From: Halomonas sp. Y3
GTDB taxonomy: Bacteria > Pseudomonadota > Gammaproteobacteria > Pseudomonadales > Halomonadaceae
DNA: 64,000 nucleotides
NCBI RefSeq assembly: GCF_024137965.1
Contig: NZ_CP099975.1
Span: 2,108,001-2,172,000, forward strand
Reading direction: 5' to 3'
A program made the translations under genes and the position numbers. Of this stretch, positions 19,857 to 29,140 are shown piece after piece. The notes under the pieces were generated by a model. That model was given only the letters and a program-made list of their open reading frames with translations. It was not told the origin of the DNA and did no database searches. Every line of letters begins with the position of its first letter. The stretch's first letter is position 1.

Positions 19857-20057
19857 CGGCGTCTCCTCTCGCTTGTTATTGTGATCACGCGCGGACCGGC
19901 CAGGGAAGTCGGGGAACGCCGGTGGTGGGGGCCCGAGGAGCGCCTCCCGCACGATTAACGCTGCATTAGCCGCATTCGAAACTGAGTATAGACAACCCCG
20001 GTGCGACAAAGCGCCACGGCCCCGCCGCCCACCAACGCCACTTTCAACGGGATCAGC

Positions 20058-20231
20058 TCAGCGGGCGACGCCGATGGCAACCGCCGCCACCAGCGCCACG
20101 AACAGCAGCCCCAGCATCAGGCCGGTGACGATAAAGGTTAGCGGCCGGCCCTTCTCGAAGTCCTCCCTGCGCTGCTCTTCCTTCTGGACGCCCAGAAAGG
20201 CGGCCAGTACCGAACGAATCACCTTCCACAT
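20058..20231 (-). CDS. DUF2970 family small membrane protein
   Basis: 57 residues: a basic amphipathic start (MWKVIRSVLAAFLGVQKEEQ), a charged stretch and one C-terminal membrane helix. This matches the short DUF2970 family of unknown function that occurs near cytochrome oxidase genes. ATG at 20231 is preceded by AGGAG. It is on the same strand as coxB, 200 nt upstream; the spacer likely holds the coxB promoter. Confidence 0.8.
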   Translation of the reverse strand: MWKVIRSVLAAFLGVQKEEQRREDFEKGRPLTFIVTGLMLGLLFVALVAAVAIGVAR

Positions 20232-20391
20232 AGGCGGCTCCTGCCACTCCGGCCTGGCCTTGCGACCAGCATCATCACTCAGGGCTGCGACCTTGTCTCG
20301 AAGGCTGAAACACCCCCCGTCTCCTATACTGTAGGTGCTTAACAACACTTTTCCCGAAACGCGCCCTGCGGGGCCCGATCAGGAGGCGAAC

Positions 20392-20745
20392 ATGAAGACC
20401 AATCCCTTCGGCATGGACCCTGGCATGATGAATGCCAACCCCATGCTCGCCTGGTGGCAGCAGCAGCTGGCCAGGGGCGGCAACCCTGTGGCGCGCATGC
20501 AGCTTGCCTGGATGGAGAGCCTGGCCGATGCCATGCAGTTCGAGGCCCAGTTTCTCAAGGCCATCGCCGAGAGCGGCGAGCAGATCGCCAAGTGCTTCGA
20601 TGGCGAACAGCCCAAGACCCCCGAAGAGGTCCAGGAGTGCTACCAGAAGATGGTGCAGCAGATCAGCGACGCCCAGATGAAGCGCGTGGAGCACGCCGCC
20701 CAGCTCAGCCACGATTTCCGCAAGCGGATCTGGGAAGAGATTTGA
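20392..20745 (+). CDS. Small helical, phasin-like protein of unknown function
   Basis: 117 residues with a Met/Asn/Pro-rich N-terminus (NPFGMDPGMMNANPM) followed by long amphipathic helices. No signal peptide or membrane helix. The shape resembles phasin-type granule-associated proteins, but I see no signature that proves it. It starts at the ATG at 20392, 6 nt after AGGAGG, and has its own perfect terminator, which suggests a well-expressed single-gene transcript. Confidence 0.65.
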   Translation: MKTNPFGMDPGMMNANPMLAWWQQQLARGGNPVARMQLAWMESLADAMQFEAQFLKAIAESGEQIAKCFDGEQPKTPEEVQECYQKMVQQISDAQMKRVEHAAQLSHDFRKRIWEEI

Positions 20746-20760
20746 CCCTCCGGCCCTTCC

Positions 20761-20796
20761 AACGCAGAACGGCGCCACTCGGCGCCGTTCTGCGTT
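20761..20796. terminator. Bidirectional intrinsic terminator
   Basis: A perfect 16-bp inverted repeat (aacgcagaacggcgcc) with an actc loop between the convergent phasin-like gene and lrgB. Confidence 0.85.
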
Positions 20797-20811
20797 GACC
20801 CCCTGCGGCCA

Positions 20812-21546
20812 TCAACTACCCAGCCCGAACAGCCCCGTCAGCAGCGGCAGCAGGAAGGCGGTGAGCAGGCCGGTCAACCCCATGGCAAGGCCCGAGAAGG
20901 CGCCCGCCACCGCACCGATGCGGGCAAAGGCCTGGGCGGTGCCGAAACCGTGGGCCGAAAGCCCCAGGGAGAACCCCTGCACGGCCGGATCCTTGATCCG
21001 CAGCAGCCGAAACACCCAGGGCGACAGCGCACAGCCGATGGAACCGGTCAGCAGCACCAGGCCCGCCGCAAGCGACGGGATTCCCCCGATCTGCTCCGCA
21101 ATCCCCATGGCAATGGGCGAGGTCACCGAGCGCGGCGCCAGGGAGAGCACCGTCTCGGCCCGGGCCCCCAGCGCCATGGCAAGCCCCAGGGTGGAGGCCA
21201 CGGCGGTGACGATACCCGTCATGCAGGCGATCAGCAGCGGCCCCAGCAGGCGACGCACCCGCTCCCGATGGTCGTAGAGCGGAATGGCCAGCGCCACCGT
21301 GGCGGGCCCCAGCAGGAAGTGGATGAACTGCGCCCCCTCGAAGTAGGTGGCGTAGTCCATGTCCACCAGCAGCAGCAGGCCGATCAGCATGGCGATGGAG
21401 AGCGTCACGGGGTGGAGTAGCGGCGTTCCGCCCAGCGCCCTGTTGATCCTCACCGCCAGGGCGAAGATCAGCAGGGTCGCCAGCAGCGAGAGCAGCGGGC
21501 TGCCGGAGAGGTAGACCCACAGCTGGTCGAGGTCGGCGAAATTCAC
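20812..21546 (-). CDS. lrgB: LrgB/CidB family membrane protein
   Basis: 244 residues and about seven membrane helices, with the LrgB pattern (FIHFLLGPATVALAIPLYDHR, PRSVTSPIAMGIAEQIGG, GFSLGLSAHGFGTAQA). LrgAB-type proteins are holin-like modulators or small-molecule carriers of the inner membrane. The start is a GTG at 21546 with GGAG upstream and a 4-nt GTGA overlap with lrgA; the longer ATG frame lies inside lrgA and is rejected. Confidence 0.9.
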   Translation of the reverse strand: MNFADLDQLWVYLSGSPLLSLLATLLIFALAVRINRALGGTPLLHPVTLSIAMLIGLLLLVDMDYATYFEGAQFIHFLLGPATVALAIPLYDHRERVRRLLGPLLIACMTGIVTAVASTLGLAMALGARAETVLSLAPRSVTSPIAMGIAEQIGGIPSLAAGLVLLTGSIGCALSPWVFRLLRIKDPAVQGFSLGLSAHGFGTAQAFARIGAVAGAFSGLAMGLTGLLTAFLLPLLTGLFGLGS

Positions 21547-21896
21547 TGTCGGCTCCTCCGGCGGTTCAGGCGGTCCAGCACCCAGGCCGTCACGCCCAGG
21601 GTGAGTGCCGTGGACACCACCAGGGTGATCAGGATCGGCCACAGGTCGCGCCCGATCAGCGCCCCGTGCACCATCAGCCCCACCCCGGCCGGCACGAAGA
21701 GCAGCGTCAGATAGCGCAGCAACCCCTCCCCGGTGAGACGCAGGCTGTCGGGCACCTTACCCCGCACCATCAGCCCCACCAGCAGGATCACCATGCCGAA
21801 GACGGGCCCCGGCACCGGCAGCATCAGCCCCCGGGCCAGCAGCTCCCCCAGAAACTGGCAGATCAGCAGCACGCTCATCCCCATGATCAGCGGCAT
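21543..21896 (-). CDS. lrgA: LrgA/CidA family holin-like protein
   Basis: 117 residues with four membrane helices and the conserved LPVPGPVFGMVILLVGL and LFVPAGVGLM segments of the LrgA/CidA family. Partner of the overlapping lrgB gene. The pair is co-transcribed from the minus strand, 51 nt downstream of the BCCT gene. Confidence 0.92.
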   Translation of the reverse strand: MPLIMGMSVLLICQFLGELLARGLMLPVPGPVFGMVILLVGLMVRGKVPDSLRLTGEGLLRYLTLLFVPAGVGLMVHGALIGRDLWPILITLVVSTALTLGVTAWVLDRLNRRRSRQ

Positions 21897-21947
21897 GACA
21901 CCCCTCCTTGTCGCGTGGGGGCGGCACCAGGCAGTGCCGCCCGGGGC

Positions 21948-23576
21948 TCAGTGGGCCTTGTGGGCCTCGTCATCGGAAACCGGCACCGGCTCTACACCGG
22001 CATCGTCCAGATCGGCCCAGGGCTCGCGGGGCGCCTCGGCCCGCTCACCGGTCCGCGCCGCATAGCGCTCGCGATGCAGCGCCTTGAGCAGCCCGGCGAT
22101 CATCAGCATGATCACCACAGAGAACGGCAGCGCCGCCATGATCACCGCCGCCTGCAGGGTCTCGAGGCCACCGGCCATCAGCAGCACCGCGGTGAGCAGA
22201 CCCAGCACCGCCCCCCAGAGGATGCGGTGGAAGGTGGGCGGCTCGGGGTCGCCGCCGGAGAGAATGGTGTTGATCACCAGGGTACCGGCGTTGGCGGAAG
22301 TGATCAGGTAGGTGGCGATCAGCACCACCAGCGCCAGCGACACCAGCCGGCCCGCCTGACCAAGCTCCATCGCCTCGATGGTGGCGAAGAGCGCCGTGGC
22401 CACGTCCTTTTCCACCGCCGCGACGATGCCACCGCCTCCGAACAGCTCGTGGTAGAGCGCCGTACCGCCGAACAGGCCGATCCACACCACCGTGATCACC
22501 GTGGGCACCAGCAGCACCCCCATCACGAACTCCCGGAAGGTACGCCCCCGGGAGACCCTGGCGATAAACATTCCCACGAAGGGCGACCAGGCCAGCCACC
22601 AGCCCCAGAAGAACACCGTCCACTCCGCCTGCCAGCCATCGTCCCGGGTGGCATTGGTATGGAAGGTCATCCCCATCAGGTTCTGGATGTAATCCCCCGC
22701 CGACTCCACGGTGATGGCGACCAGATACTGGGTGGGGCCGAACAGCAGCAGGAACACCACCACCGCGATGCTCAGCCAGAAGTTGGCCTCGGAGAGCAGA
22801 CGCACCCCCCTCTTGACCCCGGAGACCACCGACAGGGTCGCCACCGTCATGATCGCCGCGGTCACCGTCAGCTGCAGCCAGGTGGAACTGGGCCATCCGA
22901 ACAGCGCCCCCAGCCCCGCGTTCATCTGCTGTACGCCGAGCCCCAGGGTGGTGGCGATACCGAAGACGGTACCGAACACCGCCAGCACGTCCACCGCATC
23001 CCCCAGACGCCCCTCGACCCGCTTGCCCAGCAAAGGCTGCAGCGCCGAGCGAATCGTCAGCGGCAGGTTCCAGCGGTAGGAAAAGTAGGCCAGCACCAGA
23101 GCCACAAACGAGAAGATCGCCCAGCCGTTGAGCCCCCAGTGAAAATAGGTCAGGCGCATCGCTACCCGCGCCGCATCCGGCGTCATCCCCTCGGCGATAA
23201 AGGGGTTATCCTGAAACTGCAGGATCGGCTGGGCCACCGCCCAGAACAGGATCCCCACCCCGGTGCCGGCGGCAAACAGCATCGACACCCAGGAGAAGAA
23301 GGTGAACTCCGGCTGCTCGAAGTCGCCCCCCAGGCGCACGTTCTTGTAGCGCCCCACGCCTAGCCACACCATGAAGAGCAGCAGGAAGGCCACCAGCAGC
23401 ACGTAGTACCACTCCAGGAAGGGGTCCAGCACCAGGCGTGCCGCCGCCAGGCCGTGGGCCAACCGCTCGGTGTAGAAGGCCCCGTAGATCAGGGATATTG
23501 CCACCACCACCACTGTCACCAGGGTGATGCGGGGATTCATGCCCTTGAGCGGCCCGCGCTCCGCCTGTCCGTACAT
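21948..23576 (-). CDS. BCCT-family betaine/choline/carnitine transporter
   Basis: 542 residues and twelve membrane helices. The BCCT signature in TM8 is visible as FFWGWWLAWSPFVGMFIARVSRGR, and the glycine-rich AGTGVGILFWAVAQP segment of TM3 is present. It imports quaternary ammonium compounds such as glycine betaine or choline with Na+ or H+, the expected osmoprotectant uptake of a halophile. The acidic C-terminal tail may sense osmolarity. An in-frame ATG at codon 13 is an alternative start. Confidence 0.94.
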   Translation of the reverse strand: MYGQAERGPLKGMNPRITLVTVVVVAISLIYGAFYTERLAHGLAAARLVLDPFLEWYYVLLVAFLLLFMVWLGVGRYKNVRLGGDFEQPEFTFFSWVSMLFAAGTGVGILFWAVAQPILQFQDNPFIAEGMTPDAARVAMRLTYFHWGLNGWAIFSFVALVLAYFSYRWNLPLTIRSALQPLLGKRVEGRLGDAVDVLAVFGTVFGIATTLGLGVQQMNAGLGALFGWPSSTWLQLTVTAAIMTVATLSVVSGVKRGVRLLSEANFWLSIAVVVFLLLFGPTQYLVAITVESAGDYIQNLMGMTFHTNATRDDGWQAEWTVFFWGWWLAWSPFVGMFIARVSRGRTFREFVMGVLLVPTVITVVWIGLFGGTALYHELFGGGGIVAAVEKDVATALFATIEAMELGQAGRLVSLALVVLIATYLITSANAGTLVINTILSGGDPEPPTFHRILWGAVLGLLTAVLLMAGGLETLQAAVIMAALPFSVVIMLMIAGLLKALHRERYAARTGERAEAPREPWADLDDAGVEPVPVSDDEAHKAH

Positions 23577-23789
23577 GCCGAGATCCTTGTTGCCTGAGGC
23601 TGGATGGGTGTCGCGGACGCGCCGCCACTAGCCCATGATAGAGCAAAGCCCGCAGGACTTCAGAGGCGAGCCGAGCCAACCACCTGAAAAAGAAGTGCAA
23701 AAGGGGCTTTTCATTCGCCTGCGAACGCGCTAGTATACGCCTCGTCCTAAGGGGAGAGGCCAAACGGTCAGGAACCCGAAAGACAGAGT

Positions 23790-23866
23790 CGGAGCGTGGC
23801 GCAGCTTGGTAGCGCGTTGCAATGGGGTTGCAAAGGTCGCAGGTTCGAATCCTGTCGCTCCGACCA
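23790..23866 (+). tRNA. tRNA-Pro (anticodon GGG)
   Basis: 77 nt including an encoded CCA. Acceptor stem cggagcg pairs with cgctccg. The D arm is gcgc/gcgc. The anticodon stem ttgca/tgcaa encloses the loop atggggt, giving anticodon GGG, which reads CCC and CCT proline codons. The T arm has ttcgaat. All stems pair. Confidence 0.95.
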
Positions 23867-23878
23867 CTTATTCAAGAC

Positions 23879-23916
23879 AAAACAGCCGCTTACGGGTCAT
23901 GCCGGGCGGCTGTTTT
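23879..23916 (+). terminator. Hairpin downstream of tRNA-Pro
   Basis: Stem aaaacagccgc with complement gcggctgtttt, starting 12 nt past the tRNA 3' end and ending in a T run. It probably terminates or processes the tRNA transcript. Confidence 0.65.
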
Positions 23917-23981
23917 GCTGTGCACTCAATACTTTCCCAAAACGTGCAGGCGTTTTTGGCGCTATCACGCGCAACGAACGG

Positions 23982-24005
23982 AGGCCGGCGATTGCCGGCC
24001 TTTTT
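23982..24005 (+). terminator. Second intrinsic terminator after tRNA-Pro
   Basis: An 8-bp stem aggccggc/gccggcct with a gatt loop followed by five T. The 65 nt between the two hairpins hold no gene that I recognise. Confidence 0.65.
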
Positions 24006-24110
24006 AAAGCATCACAAATAGCGGCTTAGGGTCATCACTGAGCGGTCGTTTTTCGTTGTGTGCCAATAGAAAACCACGGTGATCCTTGTGGGTTCCTGCT
24101 GTCAGATGAC

Positions 24111-24145
24111 AAGCCTCCGCTCAGCCAACTATCCGGCGGAGGTTT
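24111..24145 (-). terminator. Candidate terminator of the interrupted DUF2628 gene
   Basis: Stem cctccgc/gcggagg just past the displaced stop codon of the DUF2628 gene at 24148-24150. It is the expected place for the original gene's terminator, now separated from its promoter by the IS element. Confidence 0.5.
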
Positions 24146-24221
24146 GACTATTCACCCGCATTCCGCCCTTTGATGAAGATCGCTATCGCTCCGTCGGGAT
24201 TCGATGCCGAGACGGTACCCA

Positions 24222-24229
24222 CATGTTCA
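24222..24229. repeat. Target-site duplication, left copy
   Basis: CATGTTCA directly left of the IS end; an identical copy lies at 25615-25622. Eight bp is the usual duplication length for IS256-family insertions. Confidence 0.9.
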
Positions 24230-25614
24230 GGTAACGTCCCGGGAAGAGGTGTAATTCAGACGGGAGGATGAGGTCACCATGGGCCTTCGATAAAGTTGCA
24301 AGTCGCCAAACACGCAACCAACCGAAGGAACCCCACGATGACCAACAAGAGCATGGCACTGACGGAGCTGCTTGAAAAGCGAGCGGTGGCACCGGACTTC
24401 CTGCGTGAGACGCTGGCCTTCATGCTCCAGGAGCTGATGGAGCACGAGGTGGCCGAGCTGTGCGGGGCCGATCGCCACGAGCGCTCCGAGGAGCGGGTCA
24501 ACCGGCGCAATGGCTACCGGGAGCGGCCGTTGGAGACGCGTATGGGCCGAGTGGATCTCAAGGTCCCCAAGCTCCGCCAGGGCAGCTACTTCCCCGGCTT
24601 CCTCGAGCCGCGGCGGATGAGCGAGCAAGCGCTCACGGCGGTGGTGCAGGAGGCCTACGTGCAGGGCATCTCCACTCGTAAGGTCGACGAGCTGGTCCAG
24701 GCCATGGGGATGACCGGGATCTCCAAGTCGCAGGTCTCCCGACTGTGCGCCTCGATCGATGAGCGCGTCCAAAGCTTCCTGGAGCGGCCGCTGGAGGGGC
24801 ACTGGCCCTACGTATGGCTCGACGCGACCTATATCAAGAGTCGAGAGCACGGCCCGGTAGCGAGCCAGGCGGTGGTGGTGGCCACGGTGGTGAATCAGGA
24901 CGGCTACCGTGAGGTGCTGGGCCTCTCCGCAGGTCCGGCTGAGACGGAGGGCTTCTGGACGGCGTTCCTACGCTCGCTGGTGGCCCGGGGGCTGAAGGGC
25001 ACTCGCCTGGTCATCTCCGACGCTCACGAGGGGCTGAAAAAGGCGATCGCGACGGTACTGACTGGGGCGGGCTGGCAACGCTGTCGAGTGCACTTCATGC
25101 GCAACGTGCTCTCGCAGGTCCCTAAGGCCCACCAGCCAGCGATCTCGGCGGCGGTGCGCACGGCCTTTGCCCAGCCGGATCAAGCCGCAGCGACGCGCCA
25201 GTGGCGGCAGGTGGCCGACAGCCTGCGTGAGCGTTTCGCCAAGGCGGCGGACTGCATGGATAGCGCCGAGGAGGACGTGCTGGCGTTCATGGCCTTCCCG
25301 AAAGATCACTGGCCGAAGTTGGCGTCCACGAACTGCTTGGAGCGGCTGAACAAGGAGATCAAACGGCGCAGCAACGTCGTCGGGATCTTCCCCAACAACG
25401 CGTCGGTGACGCGCCTGGTCGGAGCGGTACTGCTGGAGCAGAACGATGAATGGCAAGTCAGCCGCCGGTACCTGAGCCTGGAGAGCCTGGCCCCGGTGCT
25501 CAAGGAGCCGACTGAGGCAGGCGCCGAACAATTGATTCACGAGGAGGCGGCGTAACAGTCAGCGAAGGCCGCGGTGGCCTCACCCGCTGTTACACCACTT
25601 GACGGGACACTACC
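24230..25614 (+). mobile_element. IS256-family insertion sequence, complete
   Basis: 1385 bp. The imperfect terminal inverted repeats begin GGTAACGTCCCGGGAAG on the left and GGTAGTGTCCCGTCAAG on the right (read inward), and both continue into GTGGTGTAA or AGGTGTAA. The element is flanked by the 8-bp repeat CATGTTCA and carries one intact transposase gene. Both ends and an intact duplication point to a recent simple insertion. Confidence 0.92.
24338..25555 (+). CDS. IS256-family transposase
   Basis: 405 residues, full length for the Transposase_mut family. The N-terminal DNA-binding half has [27 protein letters not shown]. The DDE catalytic residues fit [21 protein letters not shown] and [13 protein letters not shown]. 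The ATG at 24338 has AAGGA upstream; an earlier in-frame ATG is less likely. No frameshift or stop, so it is probably active. Confidence 0.95.
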   Translation: MTNKSMALTELLEKRAVAPDFLRETLAFMLQELMEHEVAELCGADRHERSEERVNRRNGYRERPLETRMGRVDLKVPKLRQGSYFPGFLEPRRMSEQALTAVVQEAYVQGISTRKVDELVQAMGMTGISKSQVSRLCASIDERVQSFLERPLEGHWPYVWLDATYIKSREHGPVASQAVVVATVVNQDGYREVLGLSAGPAETEGFWTAFLRSLVARGLKGTRLVISDAHEGLKKAIATVLTGAGWQRCRVHFMRNVLSQVPKAHQPAISAAVRTAFAQPDQAAATRQWRQVADSLRERFAKAADCMDSAEEDVLAFMAFPKDHWPKLASTNCLERLNKEIKRRSNVVGIFPNNASVTRLVGAVLLEQNDEWQVSRRYLSLESLAPVLKEPTEAGAEQLIHEEAA

Positions 25615-25622
25615 CATGTTCA
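25615..25622. repeat. Target-site duplication, right copy
   Basis: CATGTTCA, identical to the copy at 24222-24229. It is part of the DUF2628 reading frame. Confidence 0.9.
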
Positions 25623-26147
25623 TAGCCACGGCTGGAGAGATGCTTCTCACGCCAGCGGTTGCCGTTGATACCGCAGGCAACATAGATCCCCAACGAGATT
25701 AGCGTCGCCAGCAGGCCTATAGCGCTTTCTACGGGGAACATAGCCAACACTATCACGGCAACAAGCAGGCCCGCACCCAGGCCCCACATCTTCTTGACCA
25801 AGGCCCAGATGGGGCCGAAGAAGAACCCGGGCCATGACCAGCCCTGCTTGACGGCTTCATGTCGACCTTCGGGGTACTGGTAGATCTTAAACTCTTTCAT
25901 GAGAACCTCCCTGGACGGCAGGACACAGCGCTCCCGCAGTGCCCCCTGCCATATTACAGCTCTCCGCTACGCTTAGCGGTTGAGCCATGTGTCGAGTTTG
26001 CTGGCTTTTCACAGGCCCTCTCCGCATCATTCAGTTTCTCTTCTGCTTTTTGGTAGCGTTAATGGAATGTATCGTAAGCCCCTGCCGGCCGGGACCGGGG
26101 CGTGGTAGATTCCCCCATCATCGCTCACAGCCGACCCTGATACCCCC

Positions 26148-26825
26148 ATGCCGCCGCCCAAGCCCTCCCGCTACCTCAAGCTGTTCGCCCTCACTTCCCT
26201 GGCCCTGCTGCTGGCCGCCGGCCCTGCCAGCGCCTCGCTGATCGACTCGCCGGAGCCGCCGTCGAGCCCCGTGACGAGCTCGCCTGGCCAGCACTTCCTG
26301 GAGGATGTAAAGACGGGGATCAGCCTGCTGCCGGTGGAGGACGGGGTGGTCTGGCTGCATATCAGCGTGAAGGATCGCCGCCTCTCCGTGGTGCGCGGCC
26401 GGCACGTGATCCACGAGATCCCCCACTTCGCCATCGGCATCAACGGCGCCGAGAATCTGCGTACCCGCGGCAGCGCCATGACGCCGAAGGGAGAGTTCCG
26501 CGTCGAGCGGATCAACCCCAGAAGCCAGTATGCTACCTTCATCGGCATCAACTACCCGAACCCGCGGGTAGCGGATCAGGCCCTGGCGGAGGGGCTGATC
26601 ACTCCGGAGGAGGCGGAGCAGATTCGCCGCCACTACCAGCGCCACCGCCTCTCCTACCCCAACACCTCCCTCGGGGGCCATATCGGCATCCACGGCCTGG
26701 GGAACCGCGATCCCTTCCTCAACCAGCGGGTCGACTGGACCGAGGGGTGTCTGGCCGTGGAGAACGATCAGGTCCGCGCCCTCGCCTCCCTGGTGGGGGT
26801 CGACACCCCGATACTGATCCAGTAG
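26148..26825 (+). CDS. L,D-transpeptidase (YkuD domain) with signal peptide
   Basis: 225 residues: a signal peptide (about 1-30, ending in ASAS), then a YkuD catalytic domain. The catalytic motif reads HIGIHGLG followed by DWTEGCLAV, giving the His and Cys of the L,D-transpeptidase active site. Such periplasmic enzymes crosslink peptidoglycan at DAP residues or attach proteins to it. The segment between the motifs is short, as in ErfK/YafK-like members. It is a single gene. Confidence 0.88.
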   Translation: MPPPKPSRYLKLFALTSLALLLAAGPASASLIDSPEPPSSPVTSSPGQHFLEDVKTGISLLPVEDGVVWLHISVKDRRLSVVRGRHVIHEIPHFAIGINGAENLRTRGSAMTPKGEFRVERINPRSQYATFIGINYPNPRVADQALAEGLITPEEAEQIRRHYQRHRLSYPNTSLGGHIGIHGLGNRDPFLNQRVDWTEGCLAVENDQVRALASLVGVDTPILIQ

Positions 26826-26834
26826 CGCCTGGGC

Positions 26835-27305
26835 TCAGCCTGCCGCGGCGTGAGTCACCGCATGCAGGCGCCCGGCACTCTCCTCCAGCTCCTGGACGAC
26901 GCCCTCCATCACGGCGATTCTCGCGTCCAGGTAGTCCTGGGCCTCATCGTCGCTGGCGTGCCTTCGATCCAGCACGGCCTGGCTTCTGCTGCTTTTCAGC
27001 GCAGTGGCCATGGCGCGCAGCACATCGGCAATACGATGCACCTGGGCGGCGTTCTCCAGCTCGGCATCGGCAGCATGGCGGAAGAAGATCGGCACCACGC
27101 TGTCGTCGGCATCGAAGGCGATGGCATCGCGCAGTGCGATGATCGGAGAGTCGTAGCCGCAGCCGGCATCGCTGCCGTTGCCGGCGCTGTCGCGCACCAC
27201 GTGGCCGGCATGGTCGAGGATGCGCCACTCGAAGGGCTCATCGCCGTAGACTTCGATGCAGCCGGCCTCATAGGGGCGGTCGATGCGGTGCTGGATGTTC
27301 ATCAT
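26835..27305 (-). CDS. Hypothetical cytoplasmic protein
   Basis: 156 residues, acidic, without signal peptide or membrane helix. The N-terminal half (YEAGCIEVYGDEPFEWRILD) looks like a small beta-rich domain and the C-terminal half is helical. I do not recognise the family. The ATGATG at 27305 follows CAGGAGGG, so the start is well supported. It is convergent with the L,D-transpeptidase gene; only 9 nt separate them. Confidence 0.6.
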   Translation of the reverse strand: MMNIQHRIDRPYEAGCIEVYGDEPFEWRILDHAGHVVRDSAGNGSDAGCGYDSPIIALRDAIAFDADDSVVPIFFRHAADAELENAAQVHRIADVLRAMATALKSSRSQAVLDRRHASDDEAQDYLDARIAVMEGVVQELEESAGRLHAVTHAAAG

Positions 27306-27454
27306 GGGTTCCCTCCTGGGTAACAACTAAGGCGCCGCTGGCTGTCGCGGCGCCGCTCGATCAGGCTGCCTCCATCATACGCCCTCTGGGGCGCCGGGAC
27401 CTTGACCTGGGGACTTACACCAGCGTGAACGGCTCGATATCACAGCAAATTCCA

Positions 27455-28873
27455 TCATAGATCGGTATCAAAAGCGGTGGCGTCACCGGCCGAGGCTCCC
27501 ACCTCCAGCCTGGCACGCTCGACGATCTCGGTCGGCAGCTCTTTCTTTACTGCCACCCCCAGTTCCTTGAACTCGTTGGCCTGCTTGACCAGATTGCCAC
27601 GGCCGTTCACCAGCTGCCCCAGCGCCCTGTCGTAACTCTCCCGGGCGCCATCGAGCTTCCTGCCCACGTCCTGCATGCTCTCCAGGAAGGTGGCCAGCTT
27701 GTGGTAGAAGCGCTCCGCCCGCCTGGCCAGTTCGGCGCTGTGGCGGCTCTGGTTCTCGAAGCGCCACAGCTGGGCGACGATGTTCAAGCTGGTCAGCAGG
27801 GTGGTGGGGGTGGCCACCAGGACGCTGCGCTCGATGGCCCGCTGATAGAGGGTGGCGTCGTGGCGCAGCGCCTCGATATAGGCCGACTCCACCGGGATGA
27901 ACATCACCACCACCTCCGGGGAGTTGAGGCCCGGCAGGTCATAGTAGTGCTTGTCGGCCAGCTCCTCGATGCGCGCGCCCACCGCCCGGGCGTGGTCGGC
28001 CAGTGCCCGCTGGCGGGTCAGCTCATCCTCGGCGTTGACGTACTCCAGGTAGGCGGCCAGCGACGTCTTGGCGTCGATCACCAGGTGGCGCCCCTGGGGC
28101 AGGTAGACCAGCGCATCCGGGCGCCGCTTGCCCTCCTCCGTGGCGAAGCTCTTTTCGCGCACATAGTCTTCACCGGGGCGCAGGCCGGCGCTGTCGAGGA
28201 CATTCTCCAGCATCAGCTCGCCCCAGTTGCCCTGCACCTTCTTCTGGCCCTTGAGCGCCTCGGTGAGCCGGGCGGCCTGGTCGGTGATGTCGCGGTTGAG
28301 CTGCTGGAGGTGCTTGAGCTCGGTGGTGAGACTCGCCCGCTGGGCGGTCTCCTGGGTGTGAAGAGCCTCGACCTTCTCGCGAAAGCCCTTGATCTCGTTC
28401 TGGAAGGGCTGCAGCAGCGTCTGCAGGTTGCGCTCGGAGAGCGACGAGAAGGCCCGGCCCTTCTGCTCCAGCAGCTCGTTGGCCAGGTTCTCGAACTCCA
28501 CCTTGAGCTGCTGCTTGCTCTCCTCCATCCACGCCAGCTGGCGGCGAAAGCTCGCCTCCTTCTCCTCCAGTCGGGTGGCGAGCTCGCCGTGGCTCTGCCG
28601 GAGGGCATAGTAGTCGTCACGCAGCCGCGACAGGGCCTGGGCCTGCTCCCGAACGGCCTCCCGCTGGGTCTCCACCTCGCCCTCCGCCACCTGCAGCGCC
28701 ACCATCTGCTCCCGGGCCTCCAGCTGATGGGCATGGAGGGCGTCGCGGGTCGCCTCGAGCTCGCGGCGGGCCGTGCCGAGCCGCCGGGACTGCAGCAGGC
28801 AGAGCACAAGCACAAGGGCCAGCGAACCGGCAAACAGCGACAGGGCAGTGGCGACAGGCGGCGCGGCGAACAT
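27455..28873 (-). CDS. rmuC: DNA recombination protein RmuC
   Basis: 472 residues: an N-terminal membrane helix (about 8-27), a long coiled coil (about 30-190) and the RmuC core with YVREKSFATEEGKRRPDALVYLPQGRHLVIDAKTSLAAYLEY, which resembles a PD-(D/E)XK nuclease (D...DAK). RmuC limits inversions at short repeats. The ATG at 28873 has CAGGAG upstream. Confidence 0.93.
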   Translation of the reverse strand: MFAAPPVATALSLFAGSLALVLVLCLLQSRRLGTARRELEATRDALHAHQLEAREQMVALQVAEGEVETQREAVREQAQALSRLRDDYYALRQSHGELATRLEEKEASFRRQLAWMEESKQQLKVEFENLANELLEQKGRAFSSLSERNLQTLLQPFQNEIKGFREKVEALHTQETAQRASLTTELKHLQQLNRDITDQAARLTEALKGQKKVQGNWGELMLENVLDSAGLRPGEDYVREKSFATEEGKRRPDALVYLPQGRHLVIDAKTSLAAYLEYVNAEDELTRQRALADHARAVGARIEELADKHYYDLPGLNSPEVVVMFIPVESAYIEALRHDATLYQRAIERSVLVATPTTLLTSLNIVAQLWRFENQSRHSAELARRAERFYHKLATFLESMQDVGRKLDGARESYDRALGQLVNGRGNLVKQANEFKELGVAVKKELPTEIVERARLEVGASAGDATAFDTDL

Positions 28874-28974
28874 GACGACTCTCCTGGTGGTTGGCGGCCT
28901 GCTTGAGGGCGCGCAGCGGGCATGGCAAGCCGTGAGTCACCATACCGAAGCGCCCCGGGATGGTATATAACCTG

Positions 28975-29140
28975 TTGACATCCTCCCCACCCTTCAGCGC
29001 TGGCGCGCTTCAGGATGAGGATTCCCAGGTCGTCACCTTCCTGGTTCCTGCTTCACTGTCCGTTGCCTCAATGCCTTAGCATTGTCGGTCTTACACAAAC
29101 TCCACAGGCGTCGCTTCCCGAGTGCCCCTCGGTAGTCGCT
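28975..29140 (-). ncRNA. Candidate TnpB guide (omega) RNA scaffold and element right end
   Basis: The 3' flank of tnpB, read on the minus strand, ends in GAATCCTCATCCTGAAGCG...GGGGAGGATGTCAA. This is the hairpin-plus-TCAA ending typical of IS605/IS1341-type right ends, which double as the omega RNA scaffold. The guide would be the flanking sequence below 28976 on the minus strand. Boundaries are estimated from the hairpin; the RNA itself is inferred from the family. Confidence 0.5.

Larger units (their letters stand above)
24148..25900 (-). pseudogene. DUF2628 gene split by an IS256-family insertion
   Basis: The 5' part runs from ATG 25900 to the target duplication at 25615-25622 and encodes about 95 residues: KEFKIYQYPEGRHEAVKQGW, then GFFFGPIWALVKKMW, two membrane helices and an ending RGYEH. 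The remaining 3' part is at 24148-24229. Removing the IS and one 8-bp duplicate rejoins the frame exactly (360 nt, 119 codons plus TAG), with the tail VGTVSASNPDGAIAIFIKGR. In the present sequence the 5' part runs only into a stop at the IS edge (25610), replacing the last 24 residues with one Gly. DUF2628 membrane proteins have no known function; the truncated product may or may not fold. Confidence 0.9.

Noticed and set aside
23917..24110. Small ORFs after tRNA-Pro
   Set aside because: Short overlapping frames running over the tRNA and terminators, without ribosome sites.
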